A stretch of 52,708 nt of DNA from an uncultured Saprospiraceae bacterium (GCA_937951615.1 CALFBH010000134.1:1-52708), one strand, 5' to 3'; shown: positions 16,434 through 25,263, counted from the stretch's first letter. The notes: generated by a model from the letters alone, not told the origin. Translations and numbers: made by a program.

Positions 16434-18140
16434 ATGCAGAAAATTGTTAGAACGGCTGAACCTAAATTATCGGAGCATCCTGAGTATTCCTCAAAAGAGG
16501 AAATGATTAGAGGGGAGTTGATGAAGATGACTAGTAATCATTGTGCTTATACAGATCGTCTTATTGATGAAAATCCTGCTGTTCTTGACCAATTTAAACC
16601 TAAAGATGATTCATGGGAAAATTTATATGTTGTTCATCCAATTACTAACCTAGTAAAACGAGATAATTATCATGAACTACTTATCAGACCTGACGAACCG
16701 GATTATCGTTTTGATGAATATTTTGATTTAGATTTTACTAAACATACTATTGAAATAAACCGTTCCGCAAATTCAGAAAATCAGGAAAGAGCAGCTTTAA
16801 CCATTGAGATACTTAATCTGAATCATACAGACTTAGTGGAAGAGAGGAGATATGCACTAAAGAAATATCTAGAACAACTTGAAAAATTTCGTAGCTATGA
16901 GGAAGACATGTTGGCTGGATATAAACAAAAAAGTTCAAATTTATTTCTTGAAGATAGGGGGAAATATTCAATTAACGTAAATGATTCATTTAGATTTTAT
17001 ATTGGACGGGCTTCAGAAAAATACAGAGTCAAAAAAAACGAATACATTGATAAAATCAACATCTCAAAATATTTCTGCATTGAAGATTTTAATGTAAGTA
17101 ATTTAAAAGATAAAAAAGAGATATACTTTCTTGGCGAAAATGGTGATGGTAAAACTATTGCGTTACAAGCAATTGTGCTGGCTTTAAAGGCATTGAAAGA
17201 TAAGTTTGTCTATAAATACATTGATACATCAGTCAATAATTTTACCATACAAATACAAAATGAGCAGGGTGAAGAATACAATTATGATAATGATATAACC
17301 TGTGTCCATACAGATGTTTATGCCTATGGAGTGGGACGTTTGAGAAATCATAAAGAATATGATGACAAAGGCTACTTGAGCTTATTCGACTATGATACAT
17401 ACCTTACAAATCCAGTTGACTGGTTCAAGGAAGTTGAACGTTTACAACTTAAAGGTATAGGTAAATTAAAATTAGAAACAGTAAAAGAGCTTTTCAAGGA
17501 AATATTAGGTGATAAAGTAACAATAGAAGAAACCTCAGAGGGCGATTATATCTTCAAGGAAAAAGGAGCCACCCTAAAATTCTCTCAACTCTCCGACGGC
17601 TACCGCAGCGTCATGATATGGCTCTCAGACCTACTAAGTCGCTTGTCAAAAAACCAGCCGGAAGTTACCAAACTAGAAGACTATAAAGCCATTGTACTCG
17701 TAGATGAAATCGGTTCTTATCTGCATCCTCGCTGGGAATATGAGGTGGTGAGAAAACTGAGAAAATTATTCCCAAAAATTCAATGGTTTTTTACGACGCA
17801 TAGTCCGGTGGTCGCATTGGGAGCTTCCGAAGATGCTGTTTTTTATAAATTGTATAAAGAAGATGGTATCACGAAAGTTAGTGAACCGTTTCATGCTGAG
17901 GTTTATGCTAATCGCTTGTTAAGTAATTTCGTGACTTCGCCACTTTTTAATTTGGATACTGCACGTCCGGCAGCCTTTGACGAGCTTAAGCACGAGGATT
18001 TGGAAACGGGAAATTATTTGTACAGGCAAATTCATAGACAAGTCAAAGAACGTATAAAAAATAAGCCTTTACAGGAAGAGGAAATACGAAATGTGATTAA
18101 TGAAATTTTAGATAAACTCGAAAAAGCAGGGCAAATATGA
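16434..18140 (+). CDS. AAA15/OLD-like ATPase with degenerate N-terminal HNH domain (PtuA-like)
   Basis: The ATPase half of a probable anti-phage module. Motifs of SMC/OLD-type ABC ATPases are clear: Walker A GENGDGKT (residues 234-241), signature SQLSDG (384-389), Walker B IVLVDE (420-425) and switch histidine TTHSP (H456). Residues 30-150 resemble the HNH family of its own partner: NHCAYTDR aligns with CAYCEQR, WENLYVVHPITNLVKRD aligns with WDNLLFCCSLCNSTKLN, and ERAALTIEILNLNHTDLVEERR matches the conserved tail. Three of the four zinc cysteines and the catalytic histidine are gone, so this domain is probably structural or DNA-sensing. The stop overlaps the HNH start (ATGA). Assignment to Septu is by architecture, not by a search. 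Confidence 0.8.
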   Translation: MQKIVRTAEPKLSEHPEYSSKEEMIRGELMKMTSNHCAYTDRLIDENPAVLDQFKPKDDSWENLYVVHPITNLVKRDNYHELLIRPDEPDYRFDEYFDLDFTKHTIEINRSANSENQERAALTIEILNLNHTDLVEERRYALKKYLEQLEKFRSYEEDMLAGYKQKSSNLFLEDRGKYSINVNDSFRFYIGRASEKYRVKKNEYIDKINISKYFCIEDFNVSNLKDKKEIYFLGENGDGKTIALQAIVLALKALKDKFVYKYIDTSVNNFTIQIQNEQGEEYNYDNDITCVHTDVYAYGVGRLRNHKEYDDKGYLSLFDYDTYLTNPVDWFKEVERLQLKGIGKLKLETVKELFKEILGDKVTIEETSEGDYIFKEKGATLKFSQLSDGYRSVMIWLSDLLSRLSKNQPEVTKLEDYKAIVLVDEIGSYLHPRWEYEVVRKLRKLFPKIQWFFTTHSPVVALGASEDAVFYKLYKEDGITKVSEPFHAEVYANRLLSNFVTSPLFNLDTARPAAFDELKHEDLETGNYLYRQIHRQVKERIKNKPLQEEEIRNVINEILDKLEKAGQI

Positions 18141-18943
18141 TTTACGTAGAGAAAGATACTAGTGATGTACCTGACTCCTTGAATAGCGACTTGACTCAGC
18201 AGCGTAGAAATGAGATAATTGAGGCAGGCTGCTATCCGGCAAAAGATAACATGGCATCAAAAAAAGCTTTTTTTACTGCTAAAATAGGGGCATATAACAG
18301 CAGATATAAGCACAAAGATGTCAAAGAAAGATTGGAGGAGAAATTATACTACTGGAAATGTGCTTATTGCGAACAGCGTATTGAAGGTTATCATGTTGAA
18401 CATTATCGTCCGAAAAGCATCTATTACTGGCTCGCTTACTCTTGGGATAATTTATTGTTTTGCTGCTCACTTTGTAACAGTACCAAATTAAACGCTTTTG
18501 AAGTAAAAAAAAGAGTGACAATAGCTGACTTCCCTATTACTGATATTCATAATTTAGGCAAATTGTACGATAAATACGAACAACCCAAGTTTATTAATCC
18601 CGAAAAAGAAAATATTGAATCGGATTTGATTTATGATAAAAAAGGTAACATCTCCTCCAATGATGTGAGAGTTAAATATACGATTGACAAACTCAAATTG
18701 TATAGACATCCACTGAGTGAATGGAGGCAAAGAATATATGATGACTTGGAAGAAGAAATCACTATCTTTATGGGAATTATAGGAGATAAAAACACTTCAA
18801 AACAGGCAAAAGAAAAAGCCGAAATTGAACTCGAATTGCATATTGTCAAATTTGTAAAAGTAATGAATAATCCCAAAAGTGACTTCACATCTTTCCGAAG
18901 ATATATTTTCAATAATTGGTTACAAAAAAAGCTGTACAAATAA
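18137..18943 (+). CDS. HNH endonuclease (PtuB-like, TIGR02646-like)
   Basis: A predicted DNA- or RNA-cutting effector, translationally coupled to the ATPase by a 4-bp ATGA overlap. The HNH zinc fold is intact: C75-x2-C78 (WKCAYCEQR), the catalytic E88-H89 in VEHYRPK, N105 in SWDNLLF, and C110-x2-C113-N114 (CSLCNSTK). Downstream, FINPEKENIESDLIYDKKGNI and YTIDKLKLYRHPLSEWRQRI reproduce the usual end of this family. It has 268 residues. thiL begins 6 bp after the stop, so the module reads straight into a housekeeping gene. Family membership (Septu/retron-associated PtuB) is inference from motif layout. Confidence 0.82.
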   Translation: MIYVEKDTSDVPDSLNSDLTQQRRNEIIEAGCYPAKDNMASKKAFFTAKIGAYNSRYKHKDVKERLEEKLYYWKCAYCEQRIEGYHVEHYRPKSIYYWLAYSWDNLLFCCSLCNSTKLNAFEVKKRVTIADFPITDIHNLGKLYDKYEQPKFINPEKENIESDLIYDKKGNISSNDVRVKYTIDKLKLYRHPLSEWRQRIYDDLEEEITIFMGIIGDKNTSKQAKEKAEIELELHIVKFVKVMNNPKSDFTSFRRYIFNNWLQKKLYK

Positions 18944-18949
18944 CATTAA

Positions 18950-19984
18950 ATGGCAACAGAAAATACAAGACAAGAATTAGAAACCCTAGGCGAATTTGCC
19001 TTAATAGAACATCTAACCAAAGAGTTCAAGCACACCAATAAATCCACTGCAAAAGGCATTGGCGACGATGCAGCAGTCATTGAGAATGGCAATTTTCAGA
19101 CGGTGGTTTCAACAGATTTGCTGGTCGAAGGCATTCATTTTGATTTGACTTATGTGCCTTTGAAACACTTAGGTTACAAAGCGGTGGTCGTCAATCTGTC
19201 AGACATCTATGCGATGAATGCACAGCCGAAACAAATCACCGTTTCAATAGCTTTATCCAATCGCTTTTCCGTACAGGCGATGGAAGAATTGTATGCAGGC
19301 ATTCGCGAGGCTTGCGAATTTTATGGCGTGGATTTAATCGGCGGCGACACGACTTCATCTGTCCAGGGCTTGTTGATTAGCGTGACGGCAATAGGGCAGG
19401 GCGAGCCGGATAAACTAGCTTATCGCAATGGAGCTAAAGTCGGCGACATCGTCTGCATTTCAGGTGATCTAGGCGGAGCATTTTTAGGTTTACAAATTCT
19501 GGAACGCGAAAAACAAATCTACCTAGAGCACCCAGATGTCAAACCGGAATTACAAGGACACGACTATATCATCGGCCGCCAACTCAAACCGGAAGCCCGA
19601 AAAGATATTATCGAACAATTCACCGATGCTAAACTCGTTCCAACTTCCATGATTGATATTTCAGATGGCTTGGCTTCAGAGTTGATGCACATCTGCAAAG
19701 CCTCTGGCACAGGCGCATTTGTAGAGGAAGCCAATATTCCCATCAATCCCGAAACCTTCCAGACTGCCCTTGATCTGAAACTTGATCCCATCGTATGCAC
19801 GATGTCAGGTGGAGAAGATTATGAGTTGCTGTTCACGATAGACCCAGAAGATTTGGACAAGGTGCGCTATATGGCAGATGTTTTTATCGCCGGAGAAATC
19901 ACTGAAGCTTCTGAAGGTATTACTTTGCATACTAGGCAGGGGAATATTCATCCGCTGAAGGCGCAAGGCTGGAAGCATTTTTGA
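18950..19984 (+). CDS. thiL: Thiamine-monophosphate kinase
   Basis: Phosphorylates thiamine monophosphate to the diphosphate coenzyme, the last step of thiamine biosynthesis. Family motifs: GIGDDAAVIE near residues 37-46, VSTDLLVEGIHFD, VVNLSDIYAMNAQP, GGDTTSS (nucleotide/Mg2+ site), ISGDLGGAFLGL, and SMIDISDGLASEL with SGGEDYELLFT. Its 344 residues are normal. The start follows the HNH stop by 6 bp. That tight spacing suggests thiL is co-transcribed with the accessory module, which is unusual for a vitamin gene. Confidence 0.95.
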   Translation: MATENTRQELETLGEFALIEHLTKEFKHTNKSTAKGIGDDAAVIENGNFQTVVSTDLLVEGIHFDLTYVPLKHLGYKAVVVNLSDIYAMNAQPKQITVSIALSNRFSVQAMEELYAGIREACEFYGVDLIGGDTTSSVQGLLISVTAIGQGEPDKLAYRNGAKVGDIVCISGDLGGAFLGLQILEREKQIYLEHPDVKPELQGHDYIIGRQLKPEARKDIIEQFTDAKLVPTSMIDISDGLASELMHICKASGTGAFVEEANIPINPETFQTALDLKLDPIVCTMSGGEDYELLFTIDPEDLDKVRYMADVFIAGEITEASEGITLHTRQGNIHPLKAQGWKHF

Positions 19985-20108
19985 TGGAAATTCCAATAAG
20001 TTTTGTGAAAAACAGGTAAAACAACACTTTTTCTGATTCCGAATTTCCTAATTCCCCAGTGTCCAAACCCCAAAAAGCATGAGGTGTCTGCTGTGGTAGA
20101 AGCGGCAC

Positions 20109-20579
20109 TCAAAATTCAGCATACTTACCATCTGCCCCACAATGTTCGCAAGGCAGCGTAACCCCATACGTACATTTATTACAATTTTCACAATGCCATT
20201 CGCGCCAATCCCTGCATGTTTTACAAATTTCGCAATGCCAGGTCGTGCTATCCTGTGCGACTTCACCCCAGCAAAAAGAATAATAATATGCCTCTCCACA
20301 TTCACTACAATCATAGTCATCTAGTAAGTCTTTAATGGCAACTTCTTCACAGCCACATGGCAGCTCAAGCGTTTCATTCAGTTGTGCTTCGGTCGCTGCT
20401 TTATAGACCTCAATGGCATCTAATGTGCATATATGCATACCTTCGACCTCCACGCTATTATACGGATTCTGGCAATTTTTACAGTTACAATTTTCCGAGC
20501 AAGGCTGGCGATTTTTTCTACAGGCACAGCGATTATTCTTGCATTGTCCTTTGCAGTTGCATGTTGTTTTTGTTTCCAT
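20109..20579 (-). CDS. Cysteine-rich protein with CXC (tesmin/TSO1-like) motif and zinc knuckles
   Basis: 156 residues with more than 20 cysteines. Nine N-terminal cysteines (C7, C9, C13, C18, C20, C27, C31, C33, C36) follow CxCx3Cx4CxCx6Cx3CxCx2C. That is within one residue per gap of the eukaryotic CXC/CRC domain pattern, which binds three zinc ions and, in tesmin/LIN54 proteins, DNA. The C-terminal half has further zinc-ligand sets: C91/C94/C103, then twice H-C-x2-C-x2-C (from H115 and from H129), then C144-x2-C147. Function in bacteria is unknown. It could be DNA- or RNA-binding or a metal store. It sits alone between thiL (convergent) and ridA. Confidence 0.75.
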   Translation of the reverse strand: METKTTCNCKGQCKNNRCACRKNRQPCSENCNCKNCQNPYNSVEVEGMHICTLDAIEVYKAATEAQLNETLELPCGCEEVAIKDLLDDYDCSECGEAYYYSFCWGEVAQDSTTWHCEICKTCRDWREWHCENCNKCTYGVTLPCEHCGADGKYAEF

Positions 20580-20676
20580 TATTATCTTTTTCAGTTATGA
20601 GGGACTTTTCTGCCTAAACTTTTTCACTCAATAACCAATTTCCAGTTACGAATCACTAATATACCAATCACCAAAC

Positions 20677-21057
20677 TCAGTCCAAAATAGCCGTCACCTC
20701 AATCTCAATCAGCATATCAGGATTCACCAGTCCGCTGATTTCCAGCATAGAAGAAGCCGGTTTGATCGTTTTGAAAAATTCACCATGCGCCTTGCCCACT
20801 TCTTCCCAGCGACTGATGTCCGTCACATACATGCGGGTGCGCACGACATCTTCCATACTTGCTCCAGCTTCCTGCAAGGCTTTTTCGATAATTTCAAAAA
20901 TACATCGCGTTTGAGCATACATGTCATCTTTGCCGACAATCTCGCCATCTTTCACGGCAGTCGTACCAGCAACTTCAATGATATTGCCTACGCGGACGGC
21001 TCGGGAATAACCTACAATATCTTCCCATTTTGCACCTGAACTGATTAATTTTCTCAT
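20677..21057 (-). CDS. RidA family enamine/imine deaminase-like protein
   Basis: A small trimeric protein of the YjgF/YER057c/UK114 family that typically hydrolyses reactive enamine/imine intermediates. Family features: [44 protein letters not shown] (with the conserved Arg) and [24 protein letters not shown] at the C terminus. Its 126 residues match the family. The N-terminal region ([17 protein letters not shown]) marks it as a RidA paralogue group often seen beside other genes, not necessarily the classical RidA. Confidence 0.9.
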   Translation of the reverse strand: MRKLISSGAKWEDIVGYSRAVRVGNIIEVAGTTAVKDGEIVGKDDMYAQTRCIFEIIEKALQEAGASMEDVVRTRMYVTDISRWEEVGKAHGEFFKTIKPASSMLEISGLVNPDMLIEIEVTAILD

Positions 21058-21075
21058 GTTTTTTGTTTTTTAATT

Positions 21076-21350
21076 GTGAGTTTTCGGGTTGCGAGTTTTC
21101 GGGTTGTCGAGTGTGATTAGGTTTTCCAATGACTGCTGACGTATTCGATAAATTTATTAATCTTGCCTCCGAGTAGATCGTATTCTTTTATTAATTGTGC
21201 TGCATTTTATAAACATCTAAATCTTTATACGTTTTTGCCATAATATTCAATTTAAATAAACCCAATAAACCCGCACCCCGCACCCCGCAACCCGATAAAC
21301 CCGCACCCCGCAACCCGATAAACCCGATAAACCCGCAACTCACTCAACTC
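21076..21350. repeat. Inverted GGGTTGCGGG/CCCGCAACCC arms around a decayed gene
   Basis: The left arm at 21076-21114 (GAGTTTTCGGGTTG units) and the right arm at 21258-21350 (CCCGCACCCCGCAACCCGAT units) are inverted relative to each other. The right arm reaches into the HhH gene and supplies its stop codon region. The space between them is a remnant of a four-helix-bundle gene. Confidence 0.7.
21117..21241 (-). pseudogene. Remnant of a four-helix-bundle (S23-like) protein gene
   Basis: On the minus strand an ATG at 21241 opens MAKTYKDLDVYKMQHN, then stops. In a second frame, LIKEYDLLGGKINKFIEYV and a few more residues run to a stop at 21117. The first piece matches the start, and the second the end, of the 23S rRNA-intervening-sequence four-helix-bundle family, which normally spans about 120 residues. 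The middle is therefore deleted and the frame is broken. It lies between inverted repeat arms. Confidence 0.65.
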
Positions 21351-22800
21351 TAAGATACGGCTTTAATTTAGCCAAAGTCTCCGCTGAAATTACTTTGACT
21401 TTGCCTAGGTCATCTACTGACTCAAATGCGCCGTGTTGTTCCCGATAATTGATAATCACATTCGCTTGTTTCCATTTCAGATAAGGATGTGCTTTGAGCT
21501 CATCAGCGGTCGCTGTGTTGATGTTTAGTTTTCGGATGGGTGTTGAATTAAATTGCAATTGTGGGAGAATCGCTTGAAAGGTGCTATCTGGCAAACCATA
21601 CACCTCGTTGACTTGCTTGATACTGTGAAAGCCACCCAATGACTCCCGAAATTCCACAATACGGGTAGAGTAGGATGGTCCAATTCCGCGCAACTGTTGC
21701 CAGTCTTCTTCAGACGCTGTGTTGACGTCTATACTGACTTGTTTTGCTTTTCGATTTTGGAATTTATCTTCTTTGAAATTTACTTTTTTCGGTACAATAT
21801 TAATATGAGGCTCCAGCCTGCTGAAATCCGAATCCTTCAGACTGTATATTTTTTTAAAATCTTCTTTTTTATAAAACGTGCCGCCCTTTTCCCGATACTT
21901 TACAATCGTTGCGGCAGTTTTTGGCGATAAGCCCAATTGTACAAAATCATCAATGGAAGCAGTATTAGGGTCAAAGTCAAACAAAGCAATCTGTCCAGTA
22001 GTCGCGATGTCAGCGTTTTGTTTTTTGGAATTTGGTGTTTGGAATTTTGATTTTTTCTGCTGTGGAATATCAATATAAGCTTCCAGTCTTTCATAATCTG
22101 CTGCTTTTAGTCCATATATCTTTTTGAAATCTTCTTTTTTATAAAATGTACCGCCTTTTTGCCGATACTTTTCAATCGTTCGGGCAGTTTTTGGCGATAA
22201 GCCCAATTGTACAAAATCATCAATGGAAGCAGTATTAGGGTCAAAGTCAAACAAAGCAATCTGTCCAGTAGTCGCAATGTCAGCGTTTTGTTTTTTGGAA
22301 TTTGGTGTTTGGGATTTTGATTTTTCCTGCTGAGGAATCTCAATATAAGCTTCCAGCCTTTCATAGTCTTCCGCTTTCAGTCCATATATTTTTTTGAGGT
22401 CTTCTTTTTTGTAAAACTTGCCGCCTTTAGTTCGATATTTTATCAGTATGTTTGCCGTTTTGGAGGATAGACCTAAGTCGGCTAATTCCTCGGAAGTGGC
22501 TGTATTGGGATTGAAAGTAAATAGTTTTGCAGGAGAGTCGCTTGTTGTTGTTTTTGCAGTATTATAAAATGAAGACGAACTCGTTTTTCCATATTCAGTT
22601 TCTGCCTCTGCCAGTTCTTTAGCATCATTAAATTCATTCAAAACCGTTTCAAATTCACTGAAATCGACGGACTTGGGCTGTACAAAAAGTGAGTAGACAT
22701 GAGGCAGCACAAAGACCAAGAGAATTAACATAGACAATAATAATACACCGTTTCTTTCCGAACGGGTAAAATGAAACTGGTCTTTCCACTTGGTATTCAT
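21340..22800 (-). CDS. ComEA-like helix-hairpin-helix protein with five HhH modules
   Basis: A membrane-anchored, probably periplasmic DNA-binding protein. One N-terminal transmembrane segment (residues about 18-40, VLLLSMLILLVFVLPHVYSLF) is followed by five ComEA-type HhH modules. Each starts NTA(S/T) and contains a GLSPKTA or GIGPS hairpin, at roughly 92-150, 183-240, 273-330, 352-410 and 425-486. Modules 2 and 3 and their linkers come from a recent 270-bp tandem duplication: 21914-22060 and 22184-22330 are almost identical. The linkers (QTPNSKKQN) are translated from a CAAATTCCAAAAAAC-type sequence otherwise found between genes here. It may take part in DNA uptake, but no competence genes are nearby. 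Confidence 0.85.
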   Translation of the reverse strand: MNTKWKDQFHFTRSERNGVLLLSMLILLVFVLPHVYSLFVQPKSVDFSEFETVLNEFNDAKELAEAETEYGKTSSSSFYNTAKTTTSDSPAKLFTFNPNTATSEELADLGLSSKTANILIKYRTKGGKFYKKEDLKKIYGLKAEDYERLEAYIEIPQQEKSKSQTPNSKKQNADIATTGQIALFDFDPNTASIDDFVQLGLSPKTARTIEKYRQKGGTFYKKEDFKKIYGLKAADYERLEAYIDIPQQKKSKFQTPNSKKQNADIATTGQIALFDFDPNTASIDDFVQLGLSPKTAATIVKYREKGGTFYKKEDFKKIYSLKDSDFSRLEPHINIVPKKVNFKEDKFQNRKAKQVSIDVNTASEEDWQQLRGIGPSYSTRIVEFRESLGGFHSIKQVNEVYGLPDSTFQAILPQLQFNSTPIRKLNINTATADELKAHPYLKWKQANVIINYREQHGAFESVDDLGKVKVISAETLAKLKPYLRVE

Positions 22801-22954
22801 ATTGTTTTTTAAGTTTAAAATGGTATAAACCTATCTAGCTACTTATCTGAAGTTTAAATATAAAAAAATAAAACAGCTTCTACACGTCTGTCCCAGACTA
22901 TGTTTGAAAATCTGAAAATAAATAGCGATATTGTACAAAATAATTTAAATAAAC

Positions 22955-23557
22955 ATGAGTATATCTGTTCAAAATATTCCCCAAAGCCTCATTTATGAGA
23001 TGGTGGATGGTGTGCCGATTTACTATAAAGGGTACAAGGATTATCTGAACGGAATTAAAAAATTGGATGAAATCATAGGGAGTAGCTTATTACAATCTGC
23101 TCTTGCTGGGCTTATTGTAGCGCATTTGAATATACTTTTGGCGCAGCATTATGGTCGAAAATATCTGGTATTGACTAATGAGTTGGGTATTTTATTTAAA
23201 AAGAAAAGCTGGCGATCTGCCGACGTAGGGATTGTAGAACGGGATACGGTGAAACCCTTATTGAAGGAACTCAATAACGAATACATCAAAACACCACCAA
23301 AAATTGTCATTGAAATTGATACCAAAGCTGATTTGGGTGAACTTGGTAATTCATTTAGTTATTATCAAAAAAAGACAAAACAGTTACTAGATTTTGGCGT
23401 AGAACGAGTGGTCTGGATTTATACAGATGTACAAACAGTCATGCTTGCCGAAAAAGGAAAACCCTGGCAGATTCAGGACTGGAAAATGCCTTTTGAGGTC
23501 ATGGAAAATATAAGCCTAAATGTTCAGGAATTGATGGAAGAACTCACGGGTGAGTGA
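22955..23557 (+). CDS. Uma2 family (DUF820) PD-(D/E)xK nuclease-fold protein
   Basis: A restriction-endonuclease-fold protein of unknown role, abundant in cyanobacteria and Bacteroidota. The core motifs are RSADVGIVE (Asp of the site), PPKIVIEIDTKAD (Glu-x-Asp on the second strand) and YYQKKTKQLLDFGVERVVWIY (helix with conserved Lys and the Gly-Val-x-x-VWI strand). It has 200 residues. The usual Ser in VEV(L/I)SPSD is replaced by IDTK, so activity is uncertain. It stands alone. Confidence 0.82.
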   Translation: MSISVQNIPQSLIYEMVDGVPIYYKGYKDYLNGIKKLDEIIGSSLLQSALAGLIVAHLNILLAQHYGRKYLVLTNELGILFKKKSWRSADVGIVERDTVKPLLKELNNEYIKTPPKIVIEIDTKADLGELGNSFSYYQKKTKQLLDFGVERVVWIYTDVQTVMLAEKGKPWQIQDWKMPFEVMENISLNVQELMEELTGE

Positions 23558-23697
23558 AAGATTCAGATTGACCATTAAAAAATAAAAAAGCCGAAAAGCA
23601 TGTAAACACACTTTCCAGCTCAATTTATATTTATAATTTCTCCTCTCGCAGCCAAAGGCGGTCTCGCAGCGAAGCGGTCTCTCCTCTCGCTTCTAAA

Positions 23698-25038
23698 CTA
23701 AACATGCCCCTGCGCAATCATAGCATCCGCCACCTTCACAAAACCGCCAATATTTGCACCACGCACATAATCCGTTGTACCATCCTCACGCTTGCCATAT
23801 TCCAGACAAGTAGCATGAATCGCTTTCATAATATCATGCAATTTACCGTCGACCTCTTCCCGACTCCAGGAATAACGCAATGAGTTTTGTGTCATCTCCA
23901 AACCGGAAGTCGAAACACCACCAGCATTAGACGCTTTACCTGGAGAAAACAAGACCCGTGCGGCCGCAAAAACTCCCATAGCTTCGGGTGTAGAAGGCAT
24001 ATTCGCACCTTCTGCTACCACGCGACAGCCGTTTTTGACCAGCTCTTTGGCATTCTCTTCATCCAGTTCGTTTTGCGTAGCAGATGGAAAAGCCATATCG
24101 CAAGCTACACCCCACGGACGTTCTTTTTCATAGAAAGGAACACCAAATTCCTTAGCATATTCCTTGATACGCCCGCGTCTGTTGTTTTTCAAATCCATCA
24201 CCCAATCCAGCTTTTCTCGACTAATGCCACCCTTATCGTGAATGAATCCGCCAGAGTCAGAAAGCGTAACCACTTTGCCTCCAAGCTCCAATAATTTTTC
24301 AGCGGTATATTGAGCGACATTGCCTGAACCAGAAACGGTGCAGACTTTTCCTTCTACGCTTTCTCCATTGGCTTTCAGCATTTCCTGTGCAAAATACACA
24401 CAACCATAACCCGTCGCTTCAGGACGAATAAGGCTGCCGCCAAAAGTTGGTCCTTTGCCAGTCAGTACACCCGTAAATTCATTTTTTAGTCTTTTGTATT
24501 GACCAAATAAATAACCCACTTCTCGACCACCTACACCTATGTCACCCGCAGGAACATCAAGGTTTGGCCCGATGTGTCGGTATAATTCACTCATGAAACT
24601 CTGGCAAAAGCGCATCACTTCATTATCTGATTTTCCTTTAGGATTAAAATCTGAACCGCCTTTACCGCCGCCCATAGGCAGCGTCGTCAGACTGTTTTTG
24701 AACGTCTGCTCAAAAGCCAGAAATTTGAGAATACTCAAATTGACGGAAGGATGAAAACGCAGTCCGCCTTTATATGGCCCAATAGCAGAATTCATTTGAA
24801 TACGATAGCCCCGATTGACCTGAAACTCTCCCTTGTCATCGATCCACGGCACGCGAAACTGTAGGACACGTTCCGCTTCGATGATGCGTTCCAGTATCCT
24901 CGCCTTTTCGTATTGAGGAAAGTCCTGAATGTAAGGAATGACCGTTTCGGCAACTTCATGTACTGCCTGTAAAAATTCAGGTTCATGTGGATTACGTGCT
25001 TTGGCGTAGTCCATAAATTTACGGATATTGTCTTGCAT
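23698..25038 (-). CDS. gdhA: NADP-dependent glutamate dehydrogenase
   Basis: Reversibly aminates 2-oxoglutarate to glutamate and assimilates ammonium in the cytoplasm (hexamer). Motifs: GPYKGGLRFHPSVNLS, LPMGGGKGGSDFNPKGKSDNE (substrate-binding lysines), VPAGDIGVGGREVGYLFGQY, GPTFGGSLIRPEATGYG, and the dinucleotide fold at GKVCTVSGSGNVAQYTAEKL. The 446-residue length is typical of the short hexameric class. It is transcribed divergently from the OmpA gene. No regulator is adjacent. Confidence 0.96.
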   Translation of the reverse strand: MQDNIRKFMDYAKARNPHEPEFLQAVHEVAETVIPYIQDFPQYEKARILERIIEAERVLQFRVPWIDDKGEFQVNRGYRIQMNSAIGPYKGGLRFHPSVNLSILKFLAFEQTFKNSLTTLPMGGGKGGSDFNPKGKSDNEVMRFCQSFMSELYRHIGPNLDVPAGDIGVGGREVGYLFGQYKRLKNEFTGVLTGKGPTFGGSLIRPEATGYGCVYFAQEMLKANGESVEGKVCTVSGSGNVAQYTAEKLLELGGKVVTLSDSGGFIHDKGGISREKLDWVMDLKNNRRGRIKEYAKEFGVPFYEKERPWGVACDMAFPSATQNELDEENAKELVKNGCRVVAEGANMPSTPEAMGVFAAARVLFSPGKASNAGGVSTSGLEMTQNSLRYSWSREEVDGKLHDIMKAIHATCLEYGKREDGTTDYVRGANIGGFVKVADAMIAQGHV

Positions 25039-25263
25039 GATTGATAGAAATAAAAGTTAGGAAAAAAAGATTACTGTAAATGTAATTGTTTATGCATAAT
25101 GAACATAAAAGAAGGAGAAAAAATAATGTCATGGTTTTGACGAATCCATTTTTCTGTTGTCTTTTCAAATTTTGATGTTTTTATGACTTAAGACAGAAAG
25201 CTGAAAATGATGTTTTTTTGTAATATTGCATGTTCTGCCATTGCACCTAAACCAAAACCTGAC

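Noticed and set aside
20357-20634. Plus-strand ORFs opposite the cysteine-rich gene
   Set aside because: They have no motif, whereas the minus strand has a strict zinc-ligand pattern.
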